A stretch of 64,000 nucleotides of DNA from assembly GCF_005222675.1 (NCBI RefSeq), contig NZ_STGE01000019.1:62001-126000 (forward strand). Direction: 5' to 3'. The notes under the pieces are model-generated. The model was not told the DNA's origin. It did no database searches and saw nothing but the letters and a program-made list of their open reading frames with translations. Position 1 is the stretch's first letter, and each line of letters opens with the position of its first letter. This DNA comes from Mycolicibacterium sp. CR10 (GTDB taxonomy: Bacteria > Actinomycetota > Actinomycetes > Mycobacteriales > Mycobacteriaceae). A program made the translations under genes and the position numbers. Positions 18,772 through 27,887 of this stretch are shown piece after piece.

Positions 18772-19914
18772 ATGAGTGAGCCGGACTGGTCGCCGCTCAC
18801 CGGATTCCGTGTCGCGGTGACGTCGGCGCGGCGTGCCGACGAGCTGGCCACGATGCTGCGACGTCGCGGCGCGACCGTGACGAGCGCTGCTGCGATCGAG
18901 ATGGTGCCGCTTCCCGACGACGACGAGCTGCGTCAGCGCACCCAGGCGCTGATCGACACACCACCGGACATCGTGATCGCGACCACCGGGATCGGCTTCC
19001 GCGGCTGGATCGCGGCGGCCGACGGCTGGGGCCTGGCCAACGAGCTGATCCACGCACTGGGTAAGGCACGCATAGTCTCCCGCGGCCCCAAAGCCACCGG
19101 CGCTCTGCGGGCGGGCGGCCTGCCCGAGGAGTGGTCACCGGAATCGGAGTCCTCCCGCGAGGTGGTGCACTATCTCGTCGAGGGCGGAATCGCCGGAGCG
19201 CGCATCGCGGTGCAACTACACGGCGCCACCGCGGAGTGGGACCCGTTTCCCGAGTTTCTTGACGAATTGCGTTCCGCTGGAGCCGAAGTGGTGCCGATCC
19301 GGGTGTACCGCTGGCATCCGGCGCCGCGCAACGGCGAGTTCGACGCGATGGTCGCCGGCATCGCCGAGGAGAAATTCGACGCCGTGAGCTTCACCTCCGC
19401 CCCCGCAGTCGCGTCGGTGCTGATGCGTGCCGCCGAGATGGGCCTCGAGAGCCGGGTGCTCTCGGCGTTGCGCAACGGCGTGCACGCGATGTGCGTGGGA
19501 CCGGTGACGGCGCGGCCGCTGGTACGCCTCGGCGTGCCGACCTCTGCTCCCGAGCGGATGCGGTTGGGGGCGCTGGCCCGCCACATCACCGACGAGTTGC
19601 CGCTGCTGCAGGCACGCACCGTCAACGTGGCCGGGCACCTGCTCGAGATCCGCGGTAACTGCGTGCTGGTCGACGGCGCGGTCAAGTCGATGTCCCCGGC
19701 GGCGATGGCGACGATCCGGGCGCTGGCGTTGCGCCCGGGCGCCGTGGTCTCGCGGACCGACCTGCTGCGGGCGCTTCCGGGAAGTGGCACCGACACCCAC
19801 GCGGTCGAGACGGCGGTGCTGCGATTGCGGACCGCGTTGGGCGACAAGAAGATGGTGGCGACTGTGGTCAAACGCGGCTATCGGTTGCCCGTCGACGAGG
19901 CGTACGCGTCATGA
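18772..19914 (+). CDS. Uroporphyrinogen-III synthase fused to a winged-helix DNA-binding domain
   Basis: A 380-residue two-part protein. Residues 1 to about 265 resemble uroporphyrinogen-III synthase (HemD): LTGFRVAVTSARRADELATMLRRRG, IVIATTGIGFRGW, KATGALRAGGL and SFTSAPAVASVL. From about residue 275 to the end there is an OmpR/PhoB-type winged helix: SPAAMATIRALALRPGAVVSRTDLLRALPG, then DTHAVETAVLRLRTALG and VVKRGYRLP. The same fusion exists in M. tuberculosis Rv0260c. It may act as a tetrapyrrole-sensing regulator, an enzyme, or both. The stop overlaps the next ATG (19911-19914), coupling it to the chelatase gene. The nearby nirBD genes require siroheme. Confidence 0.87.
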   Translation: MSEPDWSPLTGFRVAVTSARRADELATMLRRRGATVTSAAAIEMVPLPDDDELRQRTQALIDTPPDIVIATTGIGFRGWIAAADGWGLANELIHALGKARIVSRGPKATGALRAGGLPEEWSPESESSREVVHYLVEGGIAGARIAVQLHGATAEWDPFPEFLDELRSAGAEVVPIRVYRWHPAPRNGEFDAMVAGIAEEKFDAVSFTSAPAVASVLMRAAEMGLESRVLSALRNGVHAMCVGPVTARPLVRLGVPTSAPERMRLGALARHITDELPLLQARTVNVAGHLLEIRGNCVLVDGAVKSMSPAAMATIRALALRPGAVVSRTDLLRALPGSGTDTHAVETAVLRLRTALGDKKMVATVVKRGYRLPVDEAYAS

Positions 19915-20660
19915 GTTTCCTGCTGGTCGCGCACGGCACCCGTAAGCAGCGCGGGGTGTCGCTGATCGGCGACCTCGCCGCACAGGTGTCCGACGCACTG
20001 GGTCAACCGGTGCACGTGGCATTCGTCGACGTCATCGGGCCCACCCCTGGTGAGTTGCTCGGCGCGACGCTGGACCGGCCGACCGTGCTGGTGCCCGCGT
20101 TCCTGGCCCGCGGCTACCACGTCAGCAGCGACATCCCCGCACACGTCGAGGCCAGCGGGCACCGCGACGTCACGGTCACCCGGGCGCTGGGCCCCGACCC
20201 ACAACTGATCCGGGTTCTCGTCGATCGCCTGATCGAATCTGGTTGGCGGCCCACTGATTCCGTGATTCTCGCCGCGGCGGGAACGTCGGACCCGGCGGCG
20301 ATGCGCGATCTGCACACGACGGCGACCTGGTTGTCGGCGATGGTGGGGTCGCGGGTCGAGCTGGCGTTCGCCGCCACCGGTGAGCCCAGGGTGGCCGACG
20401 CGGTGGCCGCTGCACGCGGCCGGGGCAGGCGCATAGTTGTCGCGTCATATCTGTTGTCGGAGGGCCTGTTCCAGGATCGGTTGCGGGACAGCGGCGCCGA
20501 TCTGGTGACCGATCCGCTGGGCACACACCCCGGGGTGGCGCGGCTGATCGCCAATAGATTCCAGCGCGCCCGGGTGCCGACGCAGCGGCCCGCCGGAACT
20601 GTATTCCAGCAGGCGCCGTCTCGGGGCGGATTCGCTGCCGGAATACAGTTCCGGCGGTAG
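19911..20660 (+). CDS. CbiX/SirB-type sirohydrochlorin chelatase
   Basis: A 249-residue protein of the CbiX/SirB family, which inserts metal into sirohydrochlorin during siroheme or cobalamin synthesis. LLVAHGTRKQRG holds the catalytic His. VLVPAFLARGYHVSSDIP carries the second His region, and the second half repeats the fold (VILAAAGTSDPAAM, IVVASYLLSEGLFQDRL). It overlaps the HemD-fusion stop by 4 bp. The last 25 or so residues do not belong to the family: they are encoded by a stem-loop repeat element (20590-20657) that also provides the TAG stop. With the HemD fusion and nirBD nearby, iron chelation for siroheme is the likeliest role. Confidence 0.85.
   Translation: MSFLLVAHGTRKQRGVSLIGDLAAQVSDALGQPVHVAFVDVIGPTPGELLGATLDRPTVLVPAFLARGYHVSSDIPAHVEASGHRDVTVTRALGPDPQLIRVLVDRLIESGWRPTDSVILAAAGTSDPAAMRDLHTTATWLSAMVGSRVELAFAATGEPRVADAVAAARGRGRRIVVASYLLSEGLFQDRLRDSGADLVTDPLGTHPGVARLIANRFQRARVPTQRPAGTVFQQAPSRGGFAAGIQFRR
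20590..20657. repeat. 3'-end stem-loop repeat, copy A
   Basis: Perfect 18-bp inverted arms (20590-20607, CCGCCGGAACTGTATTCC; and 20640-20657) enclose a 32-nt loop. The left arm continues into AGCAG, as in the other copies. The element lies within the last codons of the chelatase gene and the TAG stop follows it directly. The segment GGCGGTAGTTCTA after the right arm is identical in copy B. It may act as a terminator or as a mobile palindromic (REP/MITE-like) unit. Confidence 0.8.
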
Positions 20661-20683
20661 TTCTATAGGTCGGCGTCCCGTCC

Positions 20684-21442
20684 TCACATAGTGGTGTCGA
20701 GACGGCTTCCGTCGGCGAAGATCGCGCCGAGATCTGTGACGACACAATGGGCTCCACTGCGCAGCAGAGCATCTCGACCCGCACCCCGGTCCATGCCGAT
20801 TACCCGGAAGCCGCCACGGCGACCCGCTTCTACCCCAGAGGTGGCATCTTCGACGACAACGGTGCGTGCAGGGTCGGAGCCCACCACCGATGCAGCATGC
20901 AGGTAGGTCGCGGGGTCGGGCTTGCCGCGCAGGTTCAGACGCATCGACGTGCGACCGTCGAGGACGACGTCCACCTTGTGCCTCAGGTCTGCCGCCTGCA
21001 GCACGGGCTCCGCATTGCGCGAACTCGAGACCACGGCCTTCGGGATGGCGCAGAGTTCAAGCCAGTCGAGCAGTTCAGCGGCCCCGGCAAACGCGCGGGC
21101 GCCGTGCTCGTCGAGTTCGGCGAGGAACATGGCGTTCTTCTGGTTGCCCAGGCCGTTGACGGTTTCCACGCCGGGCTCGTCGTCGGCGTGCCCCTCGGGC
21201 AGTTCGATACCGCGCGACGCCAGGGCCGCCCGCACGCCCTCCACCCGAGGCTTCCCGTCGATAAAGGCGAAGTAGTCCTGACTGGTGTACGGCGCCACCG
21301 GTGCCCCGCGCGCCGAGTAGGACTCGAACACCGCCGTGAACAACCGCCCCCAGGCCCGTTCGTGCACCGAGGCCGTGTCGGTGAGGACGCCGTCCAGGTC
21401 GAAGAGGATGGCCTCGCAGTCGCGGATCTCCATCGCGCTCAT
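20684..21442 (-). CDS. HAD-family beta-phosphoglucomutase-like phosphatase/mutase
   Basis: A 252-residue HAD-superfamily protein of the beta-phosphoglucomutase type. The nucleophile motif is FDLDGVLTDTA (Asp15, Asp17). The cap-domain signature FIDGKPRVEGVRAALASRGI is followed by VVSSSRN (motif 2 Ser), GKPDPATYL (motif 3 Lys) and VVEDATSGVEAG (motif 4 acids). Beta-phosphoglucomutases convert beta-glucose-1-phosphate, the product of inverting GH65 phosphorylases, to glucose-6-phosphate. A GH65 gene lies 4 kb away and M. tuberculosis keeps similar genes side by side (Rv3400-Rv3401). Start ATG 21442 or 21433. It is transcribed in the same direction as the ROK repressor gene, 89 bp downstream of it. 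Confidence 0.87.
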   Translation of the reverse strand: MSAMEIRDCEAILFDLDGVLTDTASVHERAWGRLFTAVFESYSARGAPVAPYTSQDYFAFIDGKPRVEGVRAALASRGIELPEGHADDEPGVETVNGLGNQKNAMFLAELDEHGARAFAGAAELLDWLELCAIPKAVVSSSRNAEPVLQAADLRHKVDVVLDGRTSMRLNLRGKPDPATYLHAASVVGSDPARTVVVEDATSGVEAGRRGGFRVIGMDRGAGRDALLRSGAHCVVTDLGAIFADGSRLDTTM

Positions 21443-21531
21443 CCAACGGCAAGTCCCACAAATCTACAAGACTTGAACCTAAATTTGCGTCATCGCCCAG
21501 AAGGCTTCATGTGGCGAACGAGAGCGTCGTG

Positions 21532-22716
21532 TCATCCCTCAGCGTGCTCGGGGGCGACAGACGACGCCAGGGCGACGGCGCCGAGGACGGGCCCGCGGGG
21601 GCCCAGCTCTGCCAGCTGGATCGTCAGGTCTCTGGTCGAACTCGGAATGCCGCGTCGGCGCACCGACTCGCGCAACGGGGCCAACAACAGCTCGCCTGCT
21701 TGCGCGAGTTCGCCGCCGATCAGGATCCGCTGCGGGTCGAACAGATTGCACAGGTTGGCGACGGCAACGCCGACCTGGCGTCCGGTGTCGGAGAGGACGC
21801 GGGCACACGCGGTGTCGCCTTCGCCGGCCAACCGGACCACCTCGGCGATGGTCAGTCCTGCACCATGGCGTGGTTCGAGCAGTTCGACGACGGCGCGCGC
21901 GGCGACGATGGTCTCCAGGCACCCGCGGTTGCCACAGCGACAGACCGCGCCGAACTCGTCGAAGGTGGTATGCCCGATCTCGCCGGCGGTGCCGTTGCGG
22001 CCCCGATACAGCCGTCCGTCGAGGAAGAGTCCGGCGCCGACGCCGTCGGCGAGTTTGAGGAACGCGAGGTTGTCGCACCCGCGGCCCGCGCCCCACGTGT
22101 GTTCGGCGAGCACCCCGAGGTTCGCGTCGTTGTCGACGATCACGGCGCAGCCGAAGTGATCGCCGGCCACCTGCGCCGCCGGCACGCCGACCCAGCCGGG
22201 CAGGATCGACACCGACCCGACCTTGCCTGTTGCGTTGTCGATCGGTGCCGGCAATCCCATCCCGATGGTTGTGATGTCGGAGAACCGGCCATCGATGTCG
22301 CACAGTAACTCGTCGAGCAGTTCACGGGCCCGTTCGAGGCTGGCCTGGGCCGACTCGACGGGACCGAGCGGGATGCGGCGCTCGCCGATGACCTGCCGAC
22401 TCATGTTCGCCACCGCGACGGTCACGTGCCGGTGCCCGAAGTCGACGCCGGCGATCAATCCCGCTGAGCGCGCCAGTCGGAGACGCCTTCTGCGTTGCCC
22501 GGAGTCGGCCTCGTCGATCACCCCCGCTGACGTCAACTCACGAACGATATTCGACACCGTCGCTGGGGCCAGGCCCGTCAGACGGGCAACTTCGGCCTGC
22601 GTGAGTTCGCCGGAGGACCTGAGCAACTCGAGCACCCGTCCCTGGTTGGCGCTACGAAGAGCGGCCTGCGAACCGGGGCCGAACCCTGCGGAGGAGCCAT
22701 CGTCGGGGCTACCCAT
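21532..22716 (-). CDS. ROK-family transcriptional repressor
   Basis: A 394-residue sugar-responsive regulator. The N-terminal winged helix (about residues 20-80) reads NQGRVLELLRSSGELTQAEVARLTGLAPATVSNIVREL. The remainder is the ROK sugar-kinase-like fold with GVDFGHRHVTVAVA, GLPAPID, DNDANLG and the zinc motif CRCGNRGCLE. ROK repressors bind sugars and release DNA. GGGAGG lies upstream of the ATG. It is divergent from the sugar MFS porter gene across 258 bp that contain a strong palindrome, so it most likely controls the MFS-PfkB-GH65 operon and itself. Confidence 0.92.
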   Translation of the reverse strand: MGSPDDGSSAGFGPGSQAALRSANQGRVLELLRSSGELTQAEVARLTGLAPATVSNIVRELTSAGVIDEADSGQRRRRLRLARSAGLIAGVDFGHRHVTVAVANMSRQVIGERRIPLGPVESAQASLERARELLDELLCDIDGRFSDITTIGMGLPAPIDNATGKVGSVSILPGWVGVPAAQVAGDHFGCAVIVDNDANLGVLAEHTWGAGRGCDNLAFLKLADGVGAGLFLDGRLYRGRNGTAGEIGHTTFDEFGAVCRCGNRGCLETIVAARAVVELLEPRHGAGLTIAEVVRLAGEGDTACARVLSDTGRQVGVAVANLCNLFDPQRILIGGELAQAGELLLAPLRESVRRRGIPSSTRDLTIQLAELGPRGPVLGAVALASSVAPEHAEG

Positions 22717-22880
22717 CGACCGCCTCCCGTTCGCCTACTCGCCGATCACCGGGTTCAAGTGTCGCATCGTTTGCCACGGCCCCGTGCCGACCCCGCCCGC
22801 CCTAGCGTTCGCCTCATAGCCGCAAAGAGTCGATTTATCGATTTTTATGTTCATCTCTTGAATATCTTCGGGATGTGGGT

Positions 22881-22930
22881 TTTGATGTGAGGCGCTTCAC
22901 ATCAAACGAATCGAGTGCTTTACATCACAT
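22881..22930. promoter_or_regulatory. Candidate ROK operator(s)
   Basis: TTTGATGTGA (22881-22890) and TCACATCAAA (22897-22906) are perfect inverted 10-bp arms around GGCGCT. A second, degenerate right half, GTGCTTTACATCACAT (22915-22930), resembles GCGCTTCACATCAAAC of the first site. The pair lies 45-95 bp before the MFS start, in the divergent interval shared with the ROK gene, which is where a ROK repressor would bind. Confidence 0.6.
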
Positions 22931-22974
22931 GCAGTTGGGACGTCGATGCGGTCCCACGAAACAGAGAGGTCCGC

Positions 22975-24435
22975 ATGAGTGAACATGGCCCCGTCCCCGA
23001 CGCACCGTCGATATACGACGACGACGCCTCGAGCGGTCGCAGCGTGGTCCGGATCGCGTCCGTCGCCGCCCTCGGCGGCCTGCTGTTCGGCTACGACAGT
23101 GCGGTGATCAACGGCGCTGTTGCAGCGATTGAGCGGCAATTCGAGGTCGGTGGCGCTTTCCTCGGATTCGCCGTCGCTTCCGCTCTGCTCGGCGCAGCGG
23201 CCGGGGCGATGTCCGCAGGCCGCTTCGCGGACCGGTTCGGGCGGCTCTTCGTGATGAAAGTCGCCGCCGTCCTGTTCTTCGTCAGCGCGATCGGCGCCGG
23301 CCTCGCCCCGGAGATTTGGACCCTGATCATCTTCCGCGTTGTCGGCGGCGTCGGAGTCGGCGTGGCCTCGGTGATCGCACCGGCCTACATCGCCGAGGTG
23401 TCGCCGCCGCGCATCCGCGGACGACTCGGCTCACTGCAGCAACTGGCCATCGTGTCGGGCATCTTCCTGTCGCTGGCGGTCGACTACGCCCTCGCCACCG
23501 CGGCAGGAGGTTCCAGCGAGGTGCTGTGGCTCGGCCTCGAGGCGTGGCGGTGGATGTTCATCGCGATGGTGGTACCCAGCCTGGTGTACGGGTTGCTCGC
23601 GTTCACGATCCCCGAGTCACCGCGTTATCTCATTGCCAAGCACCGTATTCCGGAGGCGCGCAAGATCCTCACGGCGCTGCTGGGTGAGAAGAATCTCGAG
23701 ATCACGATCACCCGTATCGAGGCGACGTTGGTCGACGAGAAGCCGCCGTCGTGGCGCGACATCCGCGGACCCCGCGGTGGGCTTCTGCCGATCGTCTGGG
23801 TCGGTCTGGCACTATCGGTGTTCCAGCAGGCCGTCGGTATCAACGTGATCTTCTACTACTCCAACATCCTGTGGGAGGCGGTCGGATTCTCCGAGGGCGA
23901 TTCGTTCATCATCACGGTCATCACGTCGATCGTGAACATCGCCACCACGTTGATCGCCATCGCCTTGGTGGACAAGATCGGCCGGAAGCCGCTGTTGCTC
24001 ATCGGTTCTGCCGGAATGGCACTGAGCCTCGGCACCATGGCCATCATCTTCGGTGGCGCGTCCGTCGGCGCCGACGGAATTCCGCACCTCGAAGGTTCGG
24101 CGGGTCCGATCGCCCTCGTCGCGGCCAACGTGTTCGTCATCGCGTTCGGCATGTCGTGGGGTCCGGTGGTCTGGGTGTTGCTCGGTGAGATGTTCCCCAA
24201 CCGCATCCGCGCCGCCGCCCTGTCGCTCGCTGCGGCCGGCCAGTGGGTGGCCAACTGGGTCATCACCGTGAGTTTCCCAGCGCTGAAGGATGTTTCGCTG
24301 GGCCTGGCATACGGGATCTACACCACCGCCGCGATCATCTCGTTGGTGTTCGTCGCGAAGTTCGTGAGGGAGACCAAGGGTCGCACGCTCGAGGACATGG
24401 ACACCGGGGTCCGCGATCCAGCCTCGTCCCACTGA
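22975..24435 (+). CDS. Sugar-porter MFS transporter
   Basis: A 486-residue, 12-helix transporter of the sugar-porter (GLUT/XylE-like) family. Signature motifs are LGGLLFGYDSAVING, GRFADRFGRLF (loop 2-3), RIRGRLGSLQQLAIVSG, the PESPRYL motif after helix 6, FQQAVGINVIFYYSN in helix 7, and DKIGRKPLLL in loop 8-9. It imports a sugar with protons. I chose ATG 22975, which has AGAGAGG upstream; the open frame reaches 22915 but begins inside the probable operator. It is the first gene of a three-gene operon with the PfkB kinase (20 bp downstream) and the GH65 enzyme. A disaccharide is the likely substrate given the GH65 gene, though most family members carry monosaccharides. Confidence 0.93.
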   Translation: MSEHGPVPDAPSIYDDDASSGRSVVRIASVAALGGLLFGYDSAVINGAVAAIERQFEVGGAFLGFAVASALLGAAAGAMSAGRFADRFGRLFVMKVAAVLFFVSAIGAGLAPEIWTLIIFRVVGGVGVGVASVIAPAYIAEVSPPRIRGRLGSLQQLAIVSGIFLSLAVDYALATAAGGSSEVLWLGLEAWRWMFIAMVVPSLVYGLLAFTIPESPRYLIAKHRIPEARKILTALLGEKNLEITITRIEATLVDEKPPSWRDIRGPRGGLLPIVWVGLALSVFQQAVGINVIFYYSNILWEAVGFSEGDSFIITVITSIVNIATTLIAIALVDKIGRKPLLLIGSAGMALSLGTMAIIFGGASVGADGIPHLEGSAGPIALVAANVFVIAFGMSWGPVVWVLLGEMFPNRIRAAALSLAAAGQWVANWVITVSFPALKDVSLGLAYGIYTTAAIISLVFVAKFVRETKGRTLEDMDTGVRDPASSH

Positions 24436-24455
24436 ACCGACGTCAGGAGTAGCTC

Positions 24456-25451
24456 ATGGCAGGCCAACGCACGGTCGCGATTCTCGGGCCCATCCCGCGT
24501 GACCACATCACCACCCATCAGGGCGATACCTTCGACAAGTACGGATGCGTGCTCTACACCGCAGCGGCGCTGTCGGCGCTGATGGAGCCCACGGACCGAA
24601 TCTGCCCGGTAGTCCACGTCCGCAAGCAGGACGAGGCGCCGATAAAGGAGCAACTCGCGCAGTTCGCCAACGTGGACCTCACCGGGATCCGCTCCGACAA
24701 CGACCGTGGTGACATCGTCGAACTCACCTACACGACGCACAACCACCGTGATGAACGCCAGACGGGGTTCATGAGTCCGATCCTGCCCGGCGATCTCGAC
24801 TTCGTGCTCGACGCCGACGCGTTTGTGTGCGTGCCGATCACGGATTACGAAGTGGGACAGTCGACGCTGGAGTACATCAAGACGCACACGTCTGCGATGG
24901 TGCTCCTCGACGCGCACGGCCCCACAAACACGCTGGTGCGCGGCGGGGAGCGGCATCACCGGCTCTGGGTGGAGCGCGATGCGTGGCTGCCTCACGTCGA
25001 CATCCTCAAGATGAACCTCGAGGAGGCGGGGTGCAGTTGGTTTCCCGACCGGTCGGAGGCGGGGGCAACGGGCAAGCCGATGACGCCGCAGGAGATGCCT
25101 TCGTTCGCGGCACACTGCCTGGGATCGGGCGTCAAGGCCGTCTGCATCACGCTCGACGAGGAGGGCTGCGTGGTCTACCACCTCGACGAGACGGGCGCGC
25201 TGGTCGAGGAGACCATCGGCCGCATCAACGTCGAGAACGTCGTCGACACCACCGGCTGTGGCGACTCCTTCGCTGCGGGAATGGCGTTCGGGTACCTCGA
25301 GCACGGTGATTACGTCACCGCCTGCCGGTACGGCAATGCTATGGGGGCACAACGCTGCTCCGGCTCCGACCTGCGCGTCTACCGCTCGTTGGCGGAGACA
25401 CAGGTCCAGATCACCGAGAACTACGGCGGTGTGTTGGTGGGCCATGCTTGA
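24456..25451 (+). CDS. PfkB-family carbohydrate kinase
   Basis: A 331-residue kinase of the ribokinase/PfkB family. The C-terminal signature DTTGCGDSFAAGMAFGYL contains the catalytic Asp270 and the anion hole. The N-terminus, ILGPIPRDHITTHQGD, lacks the classical two-glycine motif in its usual form. The acceptor sugar cannot be predicted. AGGAG precedes the ATG. It overlaps the GH65 start by 8 bp, so kinase and phosphorylase are translationally coupled. One model is that it phosphorylates the free sugar released when the GH65 enzyme splits a disaccharide. Confidence 0.88.
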   Translation: MAGQRTVAILGPIPRDHITTHQGDTFDKYGCVLYTAAALSALMEPTDRICPVVHVRKQDEAPIKEQLAQFANVDLTGIRSDNDRGDIVELTYTTHNHRDERQTGFMSPILPGDLDFVLDADAFVCVPITDYEVGQSTLEYIKTHTSAMVLLDAHGPTNTLVRGGERHHRLWVERDAWLPHVDILKMNLEEAGCSWFPDRSEAGATGKPMTPQEMPSFAAHCLGSGVKAVCITLDEEGCVVYHLDETGALVEETIGRINVENVVDTTGCGDSFAAGMAFGYLEHGDYVTACRYGNAMGAQRCSGSDLRVYRSLAETQVQITENYGGVLVGHA

Positions 25452-27885
25452 CGACGTGCTGTCCGACGAAGCGTGGCTGGTGCGTCAATCGGGCCATGAC
25501 CCGGCGCGGGCGAACTTCTTCGAGACGGTCTTCACCGTGGGCAACGGTCGGCTCGGCACGCGGGGGTCGCTCGAGGAGGGCCACCGCGGCGAATGGTCGG
25601 GCACCTACCTCAACGGTGTCTACGACGGCTACGACGCGCCGGTGATCGATCTCGTCAATGCGCCCGACTGGCTGTCGCTGGTGATCCATGTCGAGGGCGT
25701 GCGGCTCGACGTTCAGTCCTGCGCGGTGCTCGAACACGAGCGCGCTCTCGACATTGCGCGCGGGTTGGTCTGGCGCCGAACCGTATTCGAGGACTCTCAG
25801 GGCAGGAGAACCCGGCTGGAGACGCTGCGCTTCGCGAGCATGGCCACGCGGTCGGTGTGTGCCCTGCGATACGAGATCACGGCGGAGAACCACAGCTCGA
25901 GGATCTCGGTCGTCAGCGGCATCAACGGCGACCGACGCAACCTCGAGCGACTGCCCGCCTACCCGCACGGCACAACGTTCGAACCGGAGACCCGCTGGGA
26001 CAAGTGGGCCAAGACCAAGCACCTCGTCGAGTCGGTCCACGCCTCGGACGAATCCAGCATCTACCTGGAGATGCGCACGGCCGCCACCGATATCACCATC
26101 GGCGTGGCATCCTCGACATGGGGGTACCCGCCTGCGCCCGTGCAGCGTTCAGTGGTTCAGGAGTACGACCGGGTGGCCGAGAGATTCGACTTCGAGCTTG
26201 CCGAGGGCGAGCCGGTGCGGCTGGACAAGCTCGTGACGATCGTGACCTCACGCGACCCGGCTGCTCCCGGCTGCGCGCTGCACCCGGTACCCGACCGGTG
26301 CCGCAGCGCGCTCGAAGCGGCCGCCGACGCGGGCTTCGACGCCCTTCTGGCCGACAGCGTCGCGGAATGGGAGCGCAAGTGGACGGCCTGTGACTGCCTG
26401 ATCACCGGTGACCCAGACGCCGACGCCGCCTGCAAGGCGGTGCGCTTCGGCATCTACCACCTGCTGATCGCGGCGAACGAGCACGATCCCACAGTGAACA
26501 TAGGCGCGAAGTCGCTCTCCGGCGAGGGGTATCGCGGACATGTGTTCTGGGACACCGAGATTCTCATGCTGCCGTTCTTCATCTTCACTCAGCCGGACAC
26601 GGCCCGGGCGTTGTTGCGTTACCGCCATCACACGTTGCCGGGCGCCAGGGAGAACGCACGGTCGGAGGGCAGGCGGGGCGCACGCTATGCCTGGGAATCG
26701 GCCGACACCGGCCGCGAGGAGTGTCCGGAGTGGACCGTTGACGGCGTGGACCGGTTGTGGATGCGCGACGAAGAGGTCCACGTCGGCGCGGACGTCGTCT
26801 ACGGCATCATGCGTTACGTCACCGCCACCGGCGACATCCCATTTCTTGTCGACTACGGCGCGGAGATCCTCTTCGAGACCAGCCGCTACTGGGTCGACCG
26901 GCTCGACTACGACAGCGACACCGACCTCTACAGCCTCAAGATGGTGATGGGACCCGACGAGTTCCACATTCACGTCGATGACAACGCGTTCACCAATGCC
27001 CTGGTGCGGTACAACCTCGAGCAGGCGGTCGCGGTCTATGAGATGTTGGCCACCGAGTATCCCGCCGAGCTTGCTGAATTAGTTGCGACACTGGAACTCT
27101 CGACAGACGAGGTCAATCAGTGGCGAACACGCGCCGCAAGGATCGTCGATCGGGTGAACCCGGACACCGGGCTGATCGAACAGTTCCGCGGTTACTTCGA
27201 CATGGAGGACGTCCCGATCACCGTCTGGGACGACAACGACATGCCGCAGTACCCCGAGGGCTATCACCACTTCAACTGCGAACACACCACGTTGCTCAAG
27301 CAGCCCGACGTGGTGATGGTCCAATACCTGCTGCCCGACCTTCACGGGCCGGAGTCAAAGCGTGCGAACTTCGATTTCTACGAGGCGCGCACATTGCACA
27401 AGTCGTCGCTGAGCCCATCGATCCACGCCATCATGGGCATCGAAGTCGGTGACTTCACAAGGGCCGCACAGTATTTTGCGCGGTCGGCATTCGTGGATCT
27501 GAACGACAATCAGGGAAACACGGCCGAGGGCATGCACATCGCCTCCGCCGGCGGAACATGGCAGACGGTGGTGTCCGGCTTCGGCGGCTTCCGGGTGCGC
27601 AACGGCGTGATGGCCTTCGACCCGTGGCTCCCGCCCGGGTGGGAACGTGTCGGGTTCCGGCTGCACTGGCACGGCGACGTCGTCGAGGTCTGCGTCGAGC
27701 TGGATGCCATCACATTCACGATGCGAGGTACCGCGAAATCCCACCAGACGGTGATCGTGCAAGGCCGAGACGTCGTGCTCACGTCAGGCCATCCGACAAG
27801 GGTGCCGCTGCTCAGCGCGGCCGAGCGGCCCGCCGGAATTGCATTCCACGCGACCCCGCCGCGTGGAATGCAGTTCCGGCGGTAG
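25444..27885 (+). CDS. GH65-family disaccharide phosphorylase/hydrolase
   Basis: An 813-residue glycoside hydrolase family 65 enzyme. The N-terminal beta-sandwich starts with FETVFTVGNGRLGTRG. The (alpha/alpha)6 barrel follows, with GHVFWDTEILMLPFF and the catalytic acid Glu506 in MVMGPDEFHIHVDDN. QPDVVMVQYLL and GGTWQTVVSGFGGFRV mark the C-terminal part. Family members phosphorolyse maltose, trehalose, kojibiose or nigerose, giving beta-glucose-1-phosphate; some hydrolyse trehalose. ATG 25444 overlaps the kinase stop. The beta-phosphoglucomutase gene nearby favours phosphorolysis. The last 20 or so residues (RPAGIAFHATPPRGMQFRR) are encoded by a stem-loop repeat element and are not part of the family. 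Confidence 0.9.
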   Translation: MLDDVLSDEAWLVRQSGHDPARANFFETVFTVGNGRLGTRGSLEEGHRGEWSGTYLNGVYDGYDAPVIDLVNAPDWLSLVIHVEGVRLDVQSCAVLEHERALDIARGLVWRRTVFEDSQGRRTRLETLRFASMATRSVCALRYEITAENHSSRISVVSGINGDRRNLERLPAYPHGTTFEPETRWDKWAKTKHLVESVHASDESSIYLEMRTAATDITIGVASSTWGYPPAPVQRSVVQEYDRVAERFDFELAEGEPVRLDKLVTIVTSRDPAAPGCALHPVPDRCRSALEAAADAGFDALLADSVAEWERKWTACDCLITGDPDADAACKAVRFGIYHLLIAANEHDPTVNIGAKSLSGEGYRGHVFWDTEILMLPFFIFTQPDTARALLRYRHHTLPGARENARSEGRRGARYAWESADTGREECPEWTVDGVDRLWMRDEEVHVGADVVYGIMRYVTATGDIPFLVDYGAEILFETSRYWVDRLDYDSDTDLYSLKMVMGPDEFHIHVDDNAFTNALVRYNLEQAVAVYEMLATEYPAELAELVATLELSTDEVNQWRTRAARIVDRVNPDTGLIEQFRGYFDMEDVPITVWDDNDMPQYPEGYHHFNCEHTTLLKQPDVVMVQYLLPDLHGPESKRANFDFYEARTLHKSSLSPSIHAIMGIEVGDFTRAAQYFARSAFVDLNDNQGNTAEGMHIASAGGTWQTVVSGFGGFRVRNGVMAFDPWLPPGWERVGFRLHWHGDVVEVCVELDAITFTMRGTAKSHQTVIVQGRDVVLTSGHPTRVPLLSAAERPAGIAFHATPPRGMQFRR
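27830..27882. repeat. 3'-end stem-loop repeat, copy B
   Basis: Inverted arms of 23 bp with one mismatch (27830-27852 and 27860-27882) flank a 7-nt loop. The outer part, CGCCGGAATTGCATTCC, matches the other three copies, while the inner ACGCG differs from their AGCAG. The TAG stop of the GH65 gene follows directly (27883-27885), inside the same GGCGGTAGTTCTA as in copy A. It sits between convergent genes and would make a strong hairpin in transcripts from either side. Confidence 0.8.
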
Positions 27886-27887
27886 TT

